DNA of 64,000 bases from Xanthomarina sp. F2636L (GTDB lineage Bacteria; Bacteroidota; Bacteroidia; Flavobacteriales; Flavobacteriaceae). This document shows, one piece after another, positions 25,884 through 35,750 of this stretch. Positions within the stretch are counted from its first letter, which is position 1. Each line of letters starts with the position of its first letter. A model generated the notes under the pieces. That model was not told the origin of the DNA. It worked only from the letters and a program-made list of their open reading frames with translations, and did not search any database. Where the stretch lies: positions 67,001 to 131,000 of the forward strand of contig NZ_JAPMLM010000068.1 of NCBI RefSeq assembly GCF_026410195.1, written 5' to 3'. The translations under genes were made by a program, and so were the position numbers.

Positions 25884-28733
25884 ATGAACACAACTAATTT
25901 CGCACTTCGCCATATTGGTCCTAGAGAAGAAGACCAAAACCAAATGTTAAAAACAATTGGTGTAGATTCTTTAGATCAGCTTATTTTTGAAACACTTCCT
26001 GATGGAATTAAATTAAAAAAACCATTGGATTTAGACGAGCCAATGAGTGAATATGAATATCTAACTCATATTCATGAGCTTTCTAAATTAAATAAAACAT
26101 ATAAAACATATATAGGACTTGGGTATCACCCAACTATTTTACCTCCAGTTATTCAACGTAACATCCTTGAAAATCCGGGATGGTATACAGCCTACACACC
26201 ATATCAGGCAGAAATTGCTCAGGGACGATTGGAAGCTTTATTAAATTTCCAAACCATGGTTGCGGATCTTACAGGAATGGAACTTGCAAATGCTTCTCTT
26301 TTAGATGAAAGTACAGCTGCAGCAGAAGCCATGAGCTTATTGTTTGCTGTTAGAGAGAGAGACCAAAAGAAAGCTGGTGTCAATAAGTTCTTTGTTTCTG
26401 AAAATATTTTACCTCAAACACTTTCTTTACTTCAAACTAGATCAACTCCAATTGGTATAGAATTAGTAGTTGGAAATGAAGATACTTTCGATTTTTCAAC
26501 TGAATTTTTTGGAGCTATTCTTCAATACCCTGGAAAAAATGGGCAGGTTACAGACATTAAGTCTTTTATTGAAAAAGCCAATAATGCTCAAATTAAAGTT
26601 GCCGTTGCAGCAGATATTTTAAGTCTTGTGATGCTTGAAGCTCCTGGTAAATTTGGGGCAGATGTTGTAGTTGGAACAACGCAACGCTTTGGAATCCCTA
26701 TGGGTTACGGTGGACCTCATGCTGCTTATTTTGCAACTAAAGACGCATATAAAAGAGATCTTCCAGGACGAATTATTGGTGTTACCAAAGACATGAATGG
26801 TAACCGTGCTTTACGAATGGCTTTGCAAACACGTGAGCAACATATTAAACGTGACAGAGCTACGTCAAACATTTGTACTGCACAAGTATTATTAGCAGTA
26901 ATGGCTGGAATGTACGCTGTTTATCACGGACCAAAAGGTTTGGAGTTTATTGCTAAAAGGGTTCATTCTACAGCTACTACGGTTTCTAATGCCATAGAGA
27001 AGTTAGGTTTTAAACAAACAAACACATCATATTTTGATACCATAAGCATTCAAGCCGATGCATCTAAAATAAAAGCCCTTTCAGAAAAAAATCAGGTTAA
27101 CTTCTTTTATCCAGATGCCAATACAGTTACTATTTCAATTAATGAAACGACTAACTTAAAAGATACCAACCAGATTGTTGCCATTTTTGCTGAAGCCGCT
27201 GGAAAGGAAACTATAAAAATAACATCTCTTTCGCAAGACAACTATATTTCAGAAAACCTTCAGAGAAGATCAGAATTTTTAAACTTAGATGTTTTTAATT
27301 CTCATCATTCTGAAACGGAATTGATGCGTTATATCAAGAAGTTAGAGCGTAAAGATTTGTCTCTTAATCACTCGATGATTTCCTTAGGATCTTGTACCAT
27401 GAAATTAAATGCAGCGGCTGAAATGTTGCCTATTAGTTCACCTAACTGGGGAAGCATCCATCCTTTTGTTCCTATAGAGCAAGCACAAGGATATCATACC
27501 ATTTTGAAAGAATTGGAAGACCAATTAACAGAAATTACAGGCTTTGCTGCTACCTCACTACAACCTAACTCTGGAGCACAAGGCGAGTATGCTGGATTGA
27601 TGGTTATTAAAGCTTATCATGAATCTCGTGGAGACCATCATAGAAATATTTGTTTAATTCCTTCTTCTGCACACGGAACTAATCCGGCAAGTGCAGTTAT
27701 GGCTGGAATGAAAGTAGTAGTTACAAAATCTACAGACAAAGGAAATATTGATGTTGACGATTTACGTCAGAAAGCAGAGTTGCATAAAGATAATTTATCA
27801 TGTATTATGGTAACGTATCCATCAACACATGGCGTTTACGAATCTGCCATCATGGAAATTACGCAAATAATTCATGATAATGGCGGGCAAGTTTATATGG
27901 ATGGAGCTAACATGAATGCCCAAGTAGGATTAACAAATCCTGGAAATATTGGTGCAGATGTTTGTCACTTAAACCTACATAAAACCTTTGCAATTCCTCA
28001 TGGAGGTGGGGGTCCTGGAGTTGGTCCAATTTGTGTTGCCAAACAATTAGCACCATTTCTACCAGGAAATCCAATTATTAAAACTGGAGGAGATCAAGCT
28101 ATTACAGCTATTTCTAGTGCACCTTTTGGTTCCGCTTTAGTATGTTTAATTTCTTATGCTTACATTAAAATGTTAGGTGCAGAAGGTTTAACACAATCCA
28201 CTAAAATTGCTATTTTAAATGCCAATTACATCAAACAACGTTTGCAAGGCCAGTTTGACACCTTGTATTCTGGAGAACGTGGTCGTGCAGCACACGAAAT
28301 GATTGTAGATTGTAGGCCTTTTAAAGCTAATGGTATTGAAGTATCTGATATAGCTAAGCGTTTAATGGATTACGGCTTTCACGCGCCAACAGTATCTTTT
28401 CCAGTTGCTGGCACTTTAATGATAGAACCTACAGAGAGTGAGAGTAAAGCAGAAATGGATCGTTTTTGTGATGCCATGATATCCATTAAAAAAGAAATTG
28501 ATTTAGCAACTAAAGACGATGAGAACAACGTATTGAAAAATGCGCCTCATACCTTAGAGATGTTAACAGCTTCCGAATGGCTCATGCCATACTCAAGAGA
28601 AACAGCAGCTTTTCCGTTAGAATATATTAGAGACAATAAATTCTGGCCAACTGTAAGACGTGTTGACGATGCTTATGGAGACAGAAATTTATTTTGTACT
28701 TGTGCTCCAATAGAAGAGTATATAGATGCATAA
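25884..28733 (+). CDS. gcvP: Glycine dehydrogenase (decarboxylating), P protein
   Basis: This is the pyridoxal-phosphate-dependent P protein of the glycine cleavage system, in single-chain form (949 residues). The N-terminal lobe starts RHIGPREEDQNQML. The cofactor lysine is Lys700 in NLHKTFAIPHGGGGPG. Other signatures are SLGSCTMKLNAAAEM and SSAHGTNPASAVMAGM. The gene stands alone, as is usual in Flavobacteria; gcvT and gcvH are not in the window. It ends in a strong terminator. Regulation may involve the leader inverted repeat. Confidence 0.97.
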   Translation: MNTTNFALRHIGPREEDQNQMLKTIGVDSLDQLIFETLPDGIKLKKPLDLDEPMSEYEYLTHIHELSKLNKTYKTYIGLGYHPTILPPVIQRNILENPGWYTAYTPYQAEIAQGRLEALLNFQTMVADLTGMELANASLLDESTAAAEAMSLLFAVRERDQKKAGVNKFFVSENILPQTLSLLQTRSTPIGIELVVGNEDTFDFSTEFFGAILQYPGKNGQVTDIKSFIEKANNAQIKVAVAADILSLVMLEAPGKFGADVVVGTTQRFGIPMGYGGPHAAYFATKDAYKRDLPGRIIGVTKDMNGNRALRMALQTREQHIKRDRATSNICTAQVLLAVMAGMYAVYHGPKGLEFIAKRVHSTATTVSNAIEKLGFKQTNTSYFDTISIQADASKIKALSEKNQVNFFYPDANTVTISINETTNLKDTNQIVAIFAEAAGKETIKITSLSQDNYISENLQRRSEFLNLDVFNSHHSETELMRYIKKLERKDLSLNHSMISLGSCTMKLNAAAEMLPISSPNWGSIHPFVPIEQAQGYHTILKELEDQLTEITGFAATSLQPNSGAQGEYAGLMVIKAYHESRGDHHRNICLIPSSAHGTNPASAVMAGMKVVVTKSTDKGNIDVDDLRQKAELHKDNLSCIMVTYPSTHGVYESAIMEITQIIHDNGGQVYMDGANMNAQVGLTNPGNIGADVCHLNLHKTFAIPHGGGGPGVGPICVAKQLAPFLPGNPIIKTGGDQAITAISSAPFGSALVCLISYAYIKMLGAEGLTQSTKIAILNANYIKQRLQGQFDTLYSGERGRAAHEMIVDCRPFKANGIEVSDIAKRLMDYGFHAPTVSFPVAGTLMIEPTESESKAEMDRFCDAMISIKKEIDLATKDDENNVLKNAPHTLEMLTASEWLMPYSRETAAFPLEYIRDNKFWPTVRRVDDAYGDRNLFCTCAPIEEYIDA

Positions 28734-28753
28734 TTTTTAAAAGTTTATAAATT

Positions 28754-28778
28754 AAAAACCCTCTAATTGAGGGTTTTT
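28754..28778 (+). terminator. Terminator of gcvP
   Basis: Perfect 10-base arms AAAAACCCTC and GAGGGTTTTT with a 5-base loop and more Ts after it. Confidence 0.92.
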
Positions 28779-28911
28779 TTATTGCTAAAAAAACAATAAA
28801 ACCATCTTTTATTGAAAATTTGATAAATTATTATGAATTATTTAAAAATGAATACGCAAACAATTTATTTATGTTTAATTTAGCATTAGCCCAATATATA
28901 ATAGCAAACGA

Positions 28912-29970
28912 ATGGCAGTAAAAATAACAGGAACTGGCAGTTACATTCCTAAAAACATAGAAAGAAATGAGGATTTTATTCAGCATAAATTTCTAAATGA
29001 AGATGGTTCTACCATAAACCATCAAAACGATGTTATTATAGAAAAATTCAAAGCCATTACCGGAATTGGTGAACGTCGATATGCCGAAAATCATCTTACA
29101 ACTTCAGATCTTGCATTTTTTGCAGCTCAAAAAGCTATTGAAGATGCTAAAATAAATCAAGAAGAGCTCGATTATATTATTGTGGGTCATAATTATGGTG
29201 ATGTTAAGCACAATGCAGAACAAAGTGATACAGTTCCAAGTATTGCTTCTAGGGTGAAGCATCTTCTTGGAATTAAAAATCCAAAATGTGTGGGTTACGA
29301 TATTCTTTTTGGATGCCCTGGTTGGAACGAAGGTGTTATACAAGCCAATGCTTTTATAAAATCTGGAATTGCAAAAAAATGTTTAGTCATAGGTGCTGAA
29401 ACCTTATCTCGTGTAGTCGACAAACACGATAGGGATTCCATGATTTATAGTGATGGCGCAGGAGCTGTTATTGTTGAAGAAACCGACAAAGAAGGAGGAA
29501 TAATAGCGCACGAAACTGCTACCTACGCTTTAGATGAAGCACATTTTATTTATTTTGGAGAAACCAACCATCCAGAGATAACAGATAAGCGCAGATATAT
29601 AAAAATGTATGGTAGAAAGATTTATGAATTCGCATTAAATCATGTGCCTGCCGCTATGAAATCTTGTTTGGATAAGAGTGGTTATGGTATTCATGATTTA
29701 AAGAAAATTCTAATTCATCAAGCCAATGAAAAAATGGACGAAGCCATTGTACAACGTTTCTATAAACTTTATAAAACGAACATGCCAGAAGGTATTATGC
29801 CAATGACCATAAATAAACTTGGAAACTCTAGTGTGGCAACTATTCCAACTTTATTCGATTTAATTTTGAAAGGCAAACTTGAAGGTCATTCAATTAATAA
29901 AGGTGATGTGATTATGTTTGCAAGTGTTGGAGCCGGAATGAATATTAATGCTATTGTTTATAAATATTAA
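28912..29970 (+). CDS. 3-oxoacyl-ACP synthase III family protein (FabH-like)
   Basis: A 352-residue thiolase-fold condensing enzyme. The catalytic triad is visible: Cys135 in ILFGCPGWNEG, His269 in LIHQANEKM and Asn305 in KLGNSSVA. The protein is longer than E. coli FabH (317 residues) because of extra sequence near the N-terminus and in SDTVPSIASRV. It may be a FabH paralogue with a different acyl primer rather than the housekeeping enzyme. It begins a small plus-strand group with a methyltransferase and a glycosyltransferase, which hints at lipid or glycolipid work, but this is only context. Confidence 0.9.
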   Translation: MAVKITGTGSYIPKNIERNEDFIQHKFLNEDGSTINHQNDVIIEKFKAITGIGERRYAENHLTTSDLAFFAAQKAIEDAKINQEELDYIIVGHNYGDVKHNAEQSDTVPSIASRVKHLLGIKNPKCVGYDILFGCPGWNEGVIQANAFIKSGIAKKCLVIGAETLSRVVDKHDRDSMIYSDGAGAVIVEETDKEGGIIAHETATYALDEAHFIYFGETNHPEITDKRRYIKMYGRKIYEFALNHVPAAMKSCLDKSGYGIHDLKKILIHQANEKMDEAIVQRFYKLYKTNMPEGIMPMTINKLGNSSVATIPTLFDLILKGKLEGHSINKGDVIMFASVGAGMNINAIVYKY

Positions 29971-30030
29971 CCCTAAAAAGATTTTTTTTCACGGAAACTA
30001 AAATGAGGTTAAAGCTTCCCAAGACATGTT

Positions 30031-30570
30031 ATGTACGAAAACTCCTTTCCAAATAAACGTTTTAAACACACATCTCAATTTCTTCAAAAACACATTTCTA
30101 CCAATTCTGAAATATTAGATTTGGGGATTGAAAATCCGTTTACAAAAATCATGAAACAACATGGTTTTAAAGTGACAAATACCCGAGGGGAAGATTTAGA
30201 CATAAACACTACAGGCATTGAAAACTCGGATGCAAATGTGGTAACCGCTTTTGAAATATTTGAACACCTACTCTCCCCTTTTACCGTTTTAAAAGCTATA
30301 AAAGCTGACAAACTTGTTGCCAGTGTGCCTTTAAAATTATGGTTTGCTTCTGCCTATAGAAGTAAAACAGATATGAGAGACAGACATTATCACGAGTTTG
30401 AAGATTGGCAATTTGATTGGCTTTTAGAAAAAGCTGGCTGGAAAATAATAGACAGAGAAAAATGGACTAATCCTACTAAAAAAATTGGAATCCGACCAAT
30501 TTTACGTTGGTTCACACCTAGATATTATATTGTTTATGCGGAAAGAATTGCACAAATCCCAAAAAGCTAA
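30031..30570 (+). CDS. Class I SAM-dependent methyltransferase-like protein
   Basis: The 179-residue protein has the general order of a class I methyltransferase: ILDLGIENPFT stands where motif I (normally DxGxGxG) would be and lacks its glycines, followed by NVVTAFEIFEHLLSPF resembling motif II, and VASVPLKLW. The next segment HYHEFEDWQFDWLLEKAGW is common in flavobacterial members. The degenerate motif I makes real SAM binding uncertain. The gene sits between the KAS III and glycosyltransferase genes. The last codons (QIPKS) lie in an A-rich, repeat-like stretch. Confidence 0.72.
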   Translation: MYENSFPNKRFKHTSQFLQKHISTNSEILDLGIENPFTKIMKQHGFKVTNTRGEDLDINTTGIENSDANVVTAFEIFEHLLSPFTVLKAIKADKLVASVPLKLWFASAYRSKTDMRDRHYHEFEDWQFDWLLEKAGWKIIDREKWTNPTKKIGIRPILRWFTPRYYIVYAERIAQIPKS

Positions 30571-30628
30571 AAACCAAATTCCAAAAAGACACAAATTAAG
30601 TTTAACTTTGAATCTTAAACTTTAAACC

Positions 30629-31486
30629 TTGAATTTCTACATTGTCATTCCAGCCCATAATGAAGAAACTTGTATCAAGCAAACTCTTGATTCTTTGGTA
30701 TCCCAAACCTTATTACCAAAACAAGTGGTGGTTGTTAATGACAATTCTACAGATAATACAAAGCAAATTGCTGAAGAGTTTACTTCAAATCACAACTGGA
30801 TCTCTTTAATAAACACGACTTCTTCAGACAAACACTTACCAGGCTCTAAAATTATCAATGCCTTTTATAAAGGTTATGAAACATTAGATCAAGACTACGA
30901 TGTGATTTGTAAGTTTGATGCCGATTTAATTTTTCCAACTAATTACTTAGAACAATTAGCTCTTCATTTTAAAGAAAATCACAAACTTGGAATGGCTTCT
31001 GGGTTTTGTTATATTGAAAAAGACAAGCAATGGGTATTAGAAAACCTAACGAGAACAGATCATATTCGTGGCGCTTTAAAAGCTTATAGAAAAGCTTGTT
31101 TTGAACAGATTGGCAAACTAAAACCATCTATGGGATGGGACACGGTTGATGAGTTACTTGCAAGATATCACGGCTGGGAACTACTTACAGACAAAACGCT
31201 TCATGTAAAACATTTAAAACCTACTGGAATTAGTTACAACAAAGCTTCTAAACACTTACAAGGAGAAGCCATGTATAAAATGCGTTATGGTTTTATCATT
31301 ACACTAATTTCAGCTTTAAAATTGGCTTATAAAAAAGGCAACCTCAGTTTGTTTAATGATTATATGGCTGGTTTTTTTAAAGCAAAGAAAGAAAAGCTTC
31401 CGTTTTTAGTTTCAAAAAAACAAGGAGACTTTATCAGGAAAGTTCGCTGGAAAGGCATTATTAGAAAGCAAATTTCAAAAAAATAA
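30629..31486 (+). CDS. Glycosyltransferase family 2
   Basis: A 285-residue GT-A-fold glycosyltransferase. The N-terminus FYIVIPAHNEE is the nucleotide-sugar strand, VVVNDNSTDNT follows, and KFDADLIFP holds the DxD metal site. The C-terminal half includes WDTVDELLARYHGW. The start is TTG at 30629: an in-frame stop lies two codons upstream and the first downstream ATG would remove the nucleotide-binding strand. No membrane segment is visible. It is probably in one message with the methyltransferase gene 58 bases upstream. The acceptor is unknown. Confidence 0.9.
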   Translation: MNFYIVIPAHNEETCIKQTLDSLVSQTLLPKQVVVVNDNSTDNTKQIAEEFTSNHNWISLINTTSSDKHLPGSKIINAFYKGYETLDQDYDVICKFDADLIFPTNYLEQLALHFKENHKLGMASGFCYIEKDKQWVLENLTRTDHIRGALKAYRKACFEQIGKLKPSMGWDTVDELLARYHGWELLTDKTLHVKHLKPTGISYNKASKHLQGEAMYKMRYGFIITLISALKLAYKKGNLSLFNDYMAGFFKAKKEKLPFLVSKKQGDFIRKVRWKGIIRKQISKK

Positions 31487-31500
31487 AAAAGTTGAACATA

Positions 31501-31541
31501 ATCAAGACCTTTCAAGTTTAAAAAACCTGAAAGTCTTGATT
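31501..31541 (+). terminator. Terminator after the glycosyltransferase gene
   Basis: ATCAAGAC pairs with GTCTTGAT, continued by a TTTCA/TGAAA stem after one bulged C, then a run of nine or more Ts. Confidence 0.85.
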
Positions 31542-31642
31542 TTTTTTTTAAAAGCTCCTATTTCAATAATTAGCTGAAACTTTATAAAACTTCAATATTT
31601 CTATGCCTAAACTAGTAGGCTCTGAAATTATATACCCCAAAT

Positions 31643-34633
31643 TTAATACTTCAAAAATTTGATGTTTTTAGCTGCACCAGAAGTCATTTCAAGTTTTAAA
31701 ACATAAACCCCATCACTTAAATAGGGCAGGTTAAATAATTTTGAGTCTAAACTTTTAAAATTATTAACTTGTTTCCCATCAATAGAATAAATATAAGCTG
31801 CTTTAATATCGTTTAAATTATCTACTCCTATTAATTGCAGGGTATTAGTATTTTTATCAAATTTCACATATACAGATTGGCTCTCTTCTATGCTTGATAC
31901 ACTCAACGTTTCATTTTGATAAACTATGGAAAATCTGTCATTAAAAGTTCCGGCATCAAAAACAAATGACACATCTTCTGATGTTAAATTATAATAGTTG
32001 TTTTCCAAGTCATCTTTTAAATAGATATCTGTATTTTCAGGAAAATTTAGAGTTCTATTCAATCCAATAGTATAGGTCCCTGGAGTTGTAACTTTTACAG
32101 ACAATGGTATGTTATCTTCAAAACTAAAACGATTTAAACCCTGTATAACTAATAAATTATCTGTTGTGTACCATAACATCTTGTCTGGGTAATTACTATA
32201 GTCAATAGCATCGTAGCCCTTATCAAAATTTTCCGTAGCCCTATCGTCATATCCCAGAGCTATCTCTCTAGATCTGCCCAATGGATCTGTAAAATCTAAC
32301 CAAAGTTTGGTTCTTGTATCCGTTGCAATATTAGTAGTCTCTTCTCTATAAAAAACAGATCCATTATTAGATTCTTTAGCAAAAGCACGTTGTGTATTTT
32401 TAAACTTTAAATTACCATTATTAACAATACTTACAAAAAAACCTTGCCCTACGGCAATATCTTCCTTTGGAGCTCCTTTAGAAGTTAAGCCACCATTATC
32501 TAATTGAGAAACTGCTGCAACTCCTGCCAATATATTACGAACAGCATAACCTCCTTGATAATCTCTAGTTATATGGGTATTGTTTGATTCGAATTGTTCA
32601 TAAAAATACAAGGTACCATTTGTAACATCTAAATTATCCTCAATAAACCTCTTTACATTTAAAGCAGATGGATAAGGGTTTCCTACAAGAAAATCGTATC
32701 CTGCAGTAACTGGATACGTGTAATTTCCATTGTTAGCTTCACCTGAAAACACATATTCTTCTTCTGAATTGGTAGAACCAGACCCTTTCATGGTATAACC
32801 AATTCCAGGTAAAACAGGTGTGGTATTACCTAAGGAAAGCCAACCATAATATCCAATAGCTGAAGAAGCGTTATAACTATATAACCATCTACTACTTAAA
32901 GTGATTGGAGTTGTATTTGGATTTGCATTATGTGCTGAATGAAAAGAAACTGGTAGATTATTTTGCTCTAAAAAACCAATTTGCCAAGAGCCATTTCTAT
33001 TGACTGGTGAACTCCAGTAATTATAATTATATAAGTTTGTTGTTCCTTGTTGTCTAATTTTAATTTTTCCTGTTCCAGAATTATTGTTATCTCCTGCATG
33101 ATTTTGAATAATTTGTGCTTCTCCCAATAAGTCTATGGTACCATTATTAACTATAGTGTTTTCAACTGAAAGTTCTACGCCATCAGCAACTTCTAAAATA
33201 GCTCCAGCCTCTACCTCTATTTCTCTAACGTAGGCATTTTGGTTTAAAACAGCTTTATTTCCAGCTTTTATCAATAATTTTAAACATTTATCAGAATCGT
33301 TGTTAGGAGCATAATTTACTCGTGAGCCATTATAATACTGACTACCATTCCAAACTATTTGATCTACATAACGCAAAGTAAAATAATCGCAATCGTCAAA
33401 ACCTAAACCATCCGTATCATATACATATTCTGTGTCAGTTTCTGTTAAATAGTATACATTTACAGAAGACCCAGTAAAACTAGGATTATTAGCAACAACT
33501 AACTCTAATTTAATACAACCTGAAGTTGAGTTTAAATTAAGGTCACTTTTCTTTATATTAACTCTAAATTTACTATTAATACCAATAGGCTCACTAACTC
33601 TCCACATGGTATCGATATATTCTTTGTAATCTCCCGAGCCGTTTAACGAAAAACTATAAGTTGCATTTTTATTGTTTTCTCCCCAAAACAGAAATCTATT
33701 ATCTGCTAATCCAGATTTACTAATTCTAATGATTCCAGTTCCCTGAGAATCTAAATGCGCATTAGCATTATCAATTTTCCCAATACCAGCTACGTGATGA
33801 TCAAAATTACCGTTATCAACATTGTCCTGTTTATAATAATCGTCAGCAATACTTAAATTATATTTTGCAGCCAAATAGTTGTTTACAATAATGCGTTGTG
33901 CTTCATTTATAACACTATTATACATAATAATCTCACCCATTTCTCCTTTAAAAAAGTAGTCAGGAGTACTCTCATTCCTTCCAGCGCCCACTCTAAATGG
34001 CTTATTCCCATTTGGCTGCATTCCCTGATTGGAATTTGTGTTCAAGTTATTATTTATAAATAATTGCTTCCCATTAGATCCATTTTTATAATTTAAGCTC
34101 TGAATAGACCAAGATTCTGCAGTTGATTGAGAGTCTCCTGCTGTTCTCCAATCATTATCCTCTCCTGTCCAAAACGACCAGTTATTAGAATTAGGAACAG
34201 CATAAAGCATAAATCCATATTTTTTATCAGCCCACCACCAATGAGTATATTCATCACGACTAGACAAAACTGTTTTATAATTAGAAGACTGCAATACCTT
34301 TGTTGCTGAAAAAACACTAAATTCATTCGGGTTTAAATTATTCTCGAAAGATTTTTGAAAATAATTACTTGTACCGTTAAATGTATAAGCATTATACCCG
34401 TTTACGGTATTTGAGTTTAATACAGCTCCGGCCCCATCTGTAAAATCATATCCTTTTCCAGATTGATCGGCCCATTTATTATTAGTATTACCGTCAATAT
34501 CAGGATTTAACCATAAGACTAGATTTGAAGTTCCATCGGTAGAACCAACACCTCCAGGGCCAGTTTGTGAGAATATCGTATTTGAAGAGAAACAGATTGC
34601 AATAAGCAACACGTATTGTAGATATTTTATCAT
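31643..34633 (-). CDS. Large secreted LamG-type protein with T9SS sorting tail
   Basis: A 996-residue exported protein. The signal peptide is MIKYLQYVLLIAICFSSNTIFS, cut before Q. Residues about 35-265 resemble a concanavalin/LamG-type domain (LVLWLNPDIDG, WADQSGKGYDF, FFKGEMGEIIMYN, LAAKYNLSI). The middle part is a Bacteroidota-type beta-rich module with WNGSQYYNGS and GFFVSIVNNG. The last 75 residues (AYIYSIDGKQVNNF, then LSDGVYVLKLE, ending KNIKFLKY) are a type A T9SS C-terminal sorting domain, so the protein should pass the outer membrane and be attached at the surface. The ligand is unknown. A -7 box lies upstream. Confidence 0.88.
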   Translation of the reverse strand: MIKYLQYVLLIAICFSSNTIFSQTGPGGVGSTDGTSNLVLWLNPDIDGNTNNKWADQSGKGYDFTDGAGAVLNSNTVNGYNAYTFNGTSNYFQKSFENNLNPNEFSVFSATKVLQSSNYKTVLSSRDEYTHWWWADKKYGFMLYAVPNSNNWSFWTGEDNDWRTAGDSQSTAESWSIQSLNYKNGSNGKQLFINNNLNTNSNQGMQPNGNKPFRVGAGRNESTPDYFFKGEMGEIIMYNSVINEAQRIIVNNYLAAKYNLSIADDYYKQDNVDNGNFDHHVAGIGKIDNANAHLDSQGTGIIRISKSGLADNRFLFWGENNKNATYSFSLNGSGDYKEYIDTMWRVSEPIGINSKFRVNIKKSDLNLNSTSGCIKLELVVANNPSFTGSSVNVYYLTETDTEYVYDTDGLGFDDCDYFTLRYVDQIVWNGSQYYNGSRVNYAPNNDSDKCLKLLIKAGNKAVLNQNAYVREIEVEAGAILEVADGVELSVENTIVNNGTIDLLGEAQIIQNHAGDNNNSGTGKIKIRQQGTTNLYNYNYWSSPVNRNGSWQIGFLEQNNLPVSFHSAHNANPNTTPITLSSRWLYSYNASSAIGYYGWLSLGNTTPVLPGIGYTMKGSGSTNSEEEYVFSGEANNGNYTYPVTAGYDFLVGNPYPSALNVKRFIEDNLDVTNGTLYFYEQFESNNTHITRDYQGGYAVRNILAGVAAVSQLDNGGLTSKGAPKEDIAVGQGFFVSIVNNGNLKFKNTQRAFAKESNNGSVFYREETTNIATDTRTKLWLDFTDPLGRSREIALGYDDRATENFDKGYDAIDYSNYPDKMLWYTTDNLLVIQGLNRFSFEDNIPLSVKVTTPGTYTIGLNRTLNFPENTDIYLKDDLENNYYNLTSEDVSFVFDAGTFNDRFSIVYQNETLSVSSIEESQSVYVKFDKNTNTLQLIGVDNLNDIKAAYIYSIDGKQVNNFKSLDSKLFNLPYLSDGVYVLKLEMTSGAAKNIKFLKY

Positions 34634-34660
34634 GCTAAATTTGGGTTAATTTTCAGCGTG

Positions 34661-34668
34661 CAAAAATA
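34661..34668 (-). promoter_or_regulatory. -7 box of the T9SS-protein gene
   Basis: Minus strand TATTTTTG, matching TAnnTTTG, 27 bases before the ATG at 34633. The -33 region is not convincing. Confidence 0.4.
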
Positions 34669-34892
34669 CTTTGAAACAGTCGTATTAGAATGGTTTTTCT
34701 TGGGTTTTAGTTGAAAAGCAGATATTAACGTTATCGGAAATTTAAACCTAAAAATATTGTTAAAAATCCCTTCATAAAGGACCTTTTCAGACTTTAAAAA
34801 CCAAAAGGTCTGATTAGAGAATGTCAGATAAAGTAATTTAAAATGATGAGATTTTCTTTTTCTTATCTATGAGCAAACAAAAAATGGCTAAG

Positions 34893-35702
34893 TTAATTAA
34901 AACTCCATTTTTTAAAATCTGCTGAAGCTTCCAGTTTATTTTCTATAACATCTTCTAATTCTGGAAAGAAATCTATTCCTGTAAGTTTTTCGATAGAATC
35001 TACAGGAACTACAAATTTGTACAAAGGACGTTTAGAATTCTCGTGAGGCACTAAAAAAGCAATCATTTTTATTTTTCCTGAGTTGGTATCTATTAAAATT
35101 TTATAAAACTGATTTGGAACTGAAACCTCTTCCTCTCCAATGGTTTTTAAGTTTTCTTCTAGAATGCCTCCAGTAATAACATACACCCCATTGTATTTAC
35201 TTGCCCAATATCTTACTTTCTGTTCTAGGGTGTTCCAAATTCCAGAATTAAATGCGTGATTTTGAGGACTTATATTACTGGTTAAAAACGTTTCATTAAA
35301 AGCTTCTTGACTGTATGTTCTATCTCCTGCCGGACATAAATGGCCTCTATCGTAACCAGACTTTTTATAATTACGCCAATGTGCTGCTCCTGTTTTTACG
35401 GCTGGGTCAATTTCAAAATAAGGACGTTTGTAATTAATATTAGAGAGATGTTCTTTTTTAAGTTCATAAGCAACCCATTCAGCTTGTTCATGAGGTTCGC
35501 TATAAGATAAAGAATATCCTTCATGATGCACTATTTGTCCCGTAGTACTTGTTGGTAAGAAGAACTCATTGGTATCCGTTTTAACCGTTTTACCAGCTAC
35601 TACTATATCTTGTTGTTCTTTTTCTTCTACGTAATGTTCATAGAAAAGAACTCCTAAAAAAATAATAGCAGCTATTAGAGAATAAATGGTGCGTTTGTTC
35701 AT
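34893..35702 (-). CDS. DNA/RNA non-specific endonuclease (NUC family)
   Basis: The 269-residue protein has an uncleaved N-terminal membrane helix or signal (IYSLIAAIIFLGVLF). The catalytic domain shows the family signature DRGH at 118-121 in YDRGHLCPAGD, with His121 as general base, followed by FLTSNISPQNHAFNSGIWNTLE, which holds the metal-binding Asn and Glu160. Such enzymes cleave nucleic acid outside the cytoplasm and are common in Flavobacteria. It ends 48 bases before the valS stop on the same strand. No inhibitor gene is seen next to it, in agreement with an exported nuclease. Confidence 0.92.
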   Translation of the reverse strand: MNKRTIYSLIAAIIFLGVLFYEHYVEEKEQQDIVVAGKTVKTDTNEFFLPTSTTGQIVHHEGYSLSYSEPHEQAEWVAYELKKEHLSNINYKRPYFEIDPAVKTGAAHWRNYKKSGYDRGHLCPAGDRTYSQEAFNETFLTSNISPQNHAFNSGIWNTLEQKVRYWASKYNGVYVITGGILEENLKTIGEEEVSVPNQFYKILIDTNSGKIKMIAFLVPHENSKRPLYKFVVPVDSIEKLTGIDFFPELEDVIENKLEASADFKKWSFN

Positions 35703-35750
35703 TTAAAAAACAGCAAAAGCAAATACTTTGGGTTTATATTGAGGTTGCAT

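Noticed and set aside
34777-34812. Terminator between the endonuclease gene and the T9SS-protein gene
   Set aside because: A short imperfect stem (CAGACTTT with AAAAGGTCTG) exists, but no T run follows it on the minus strand, so I do not call termination.
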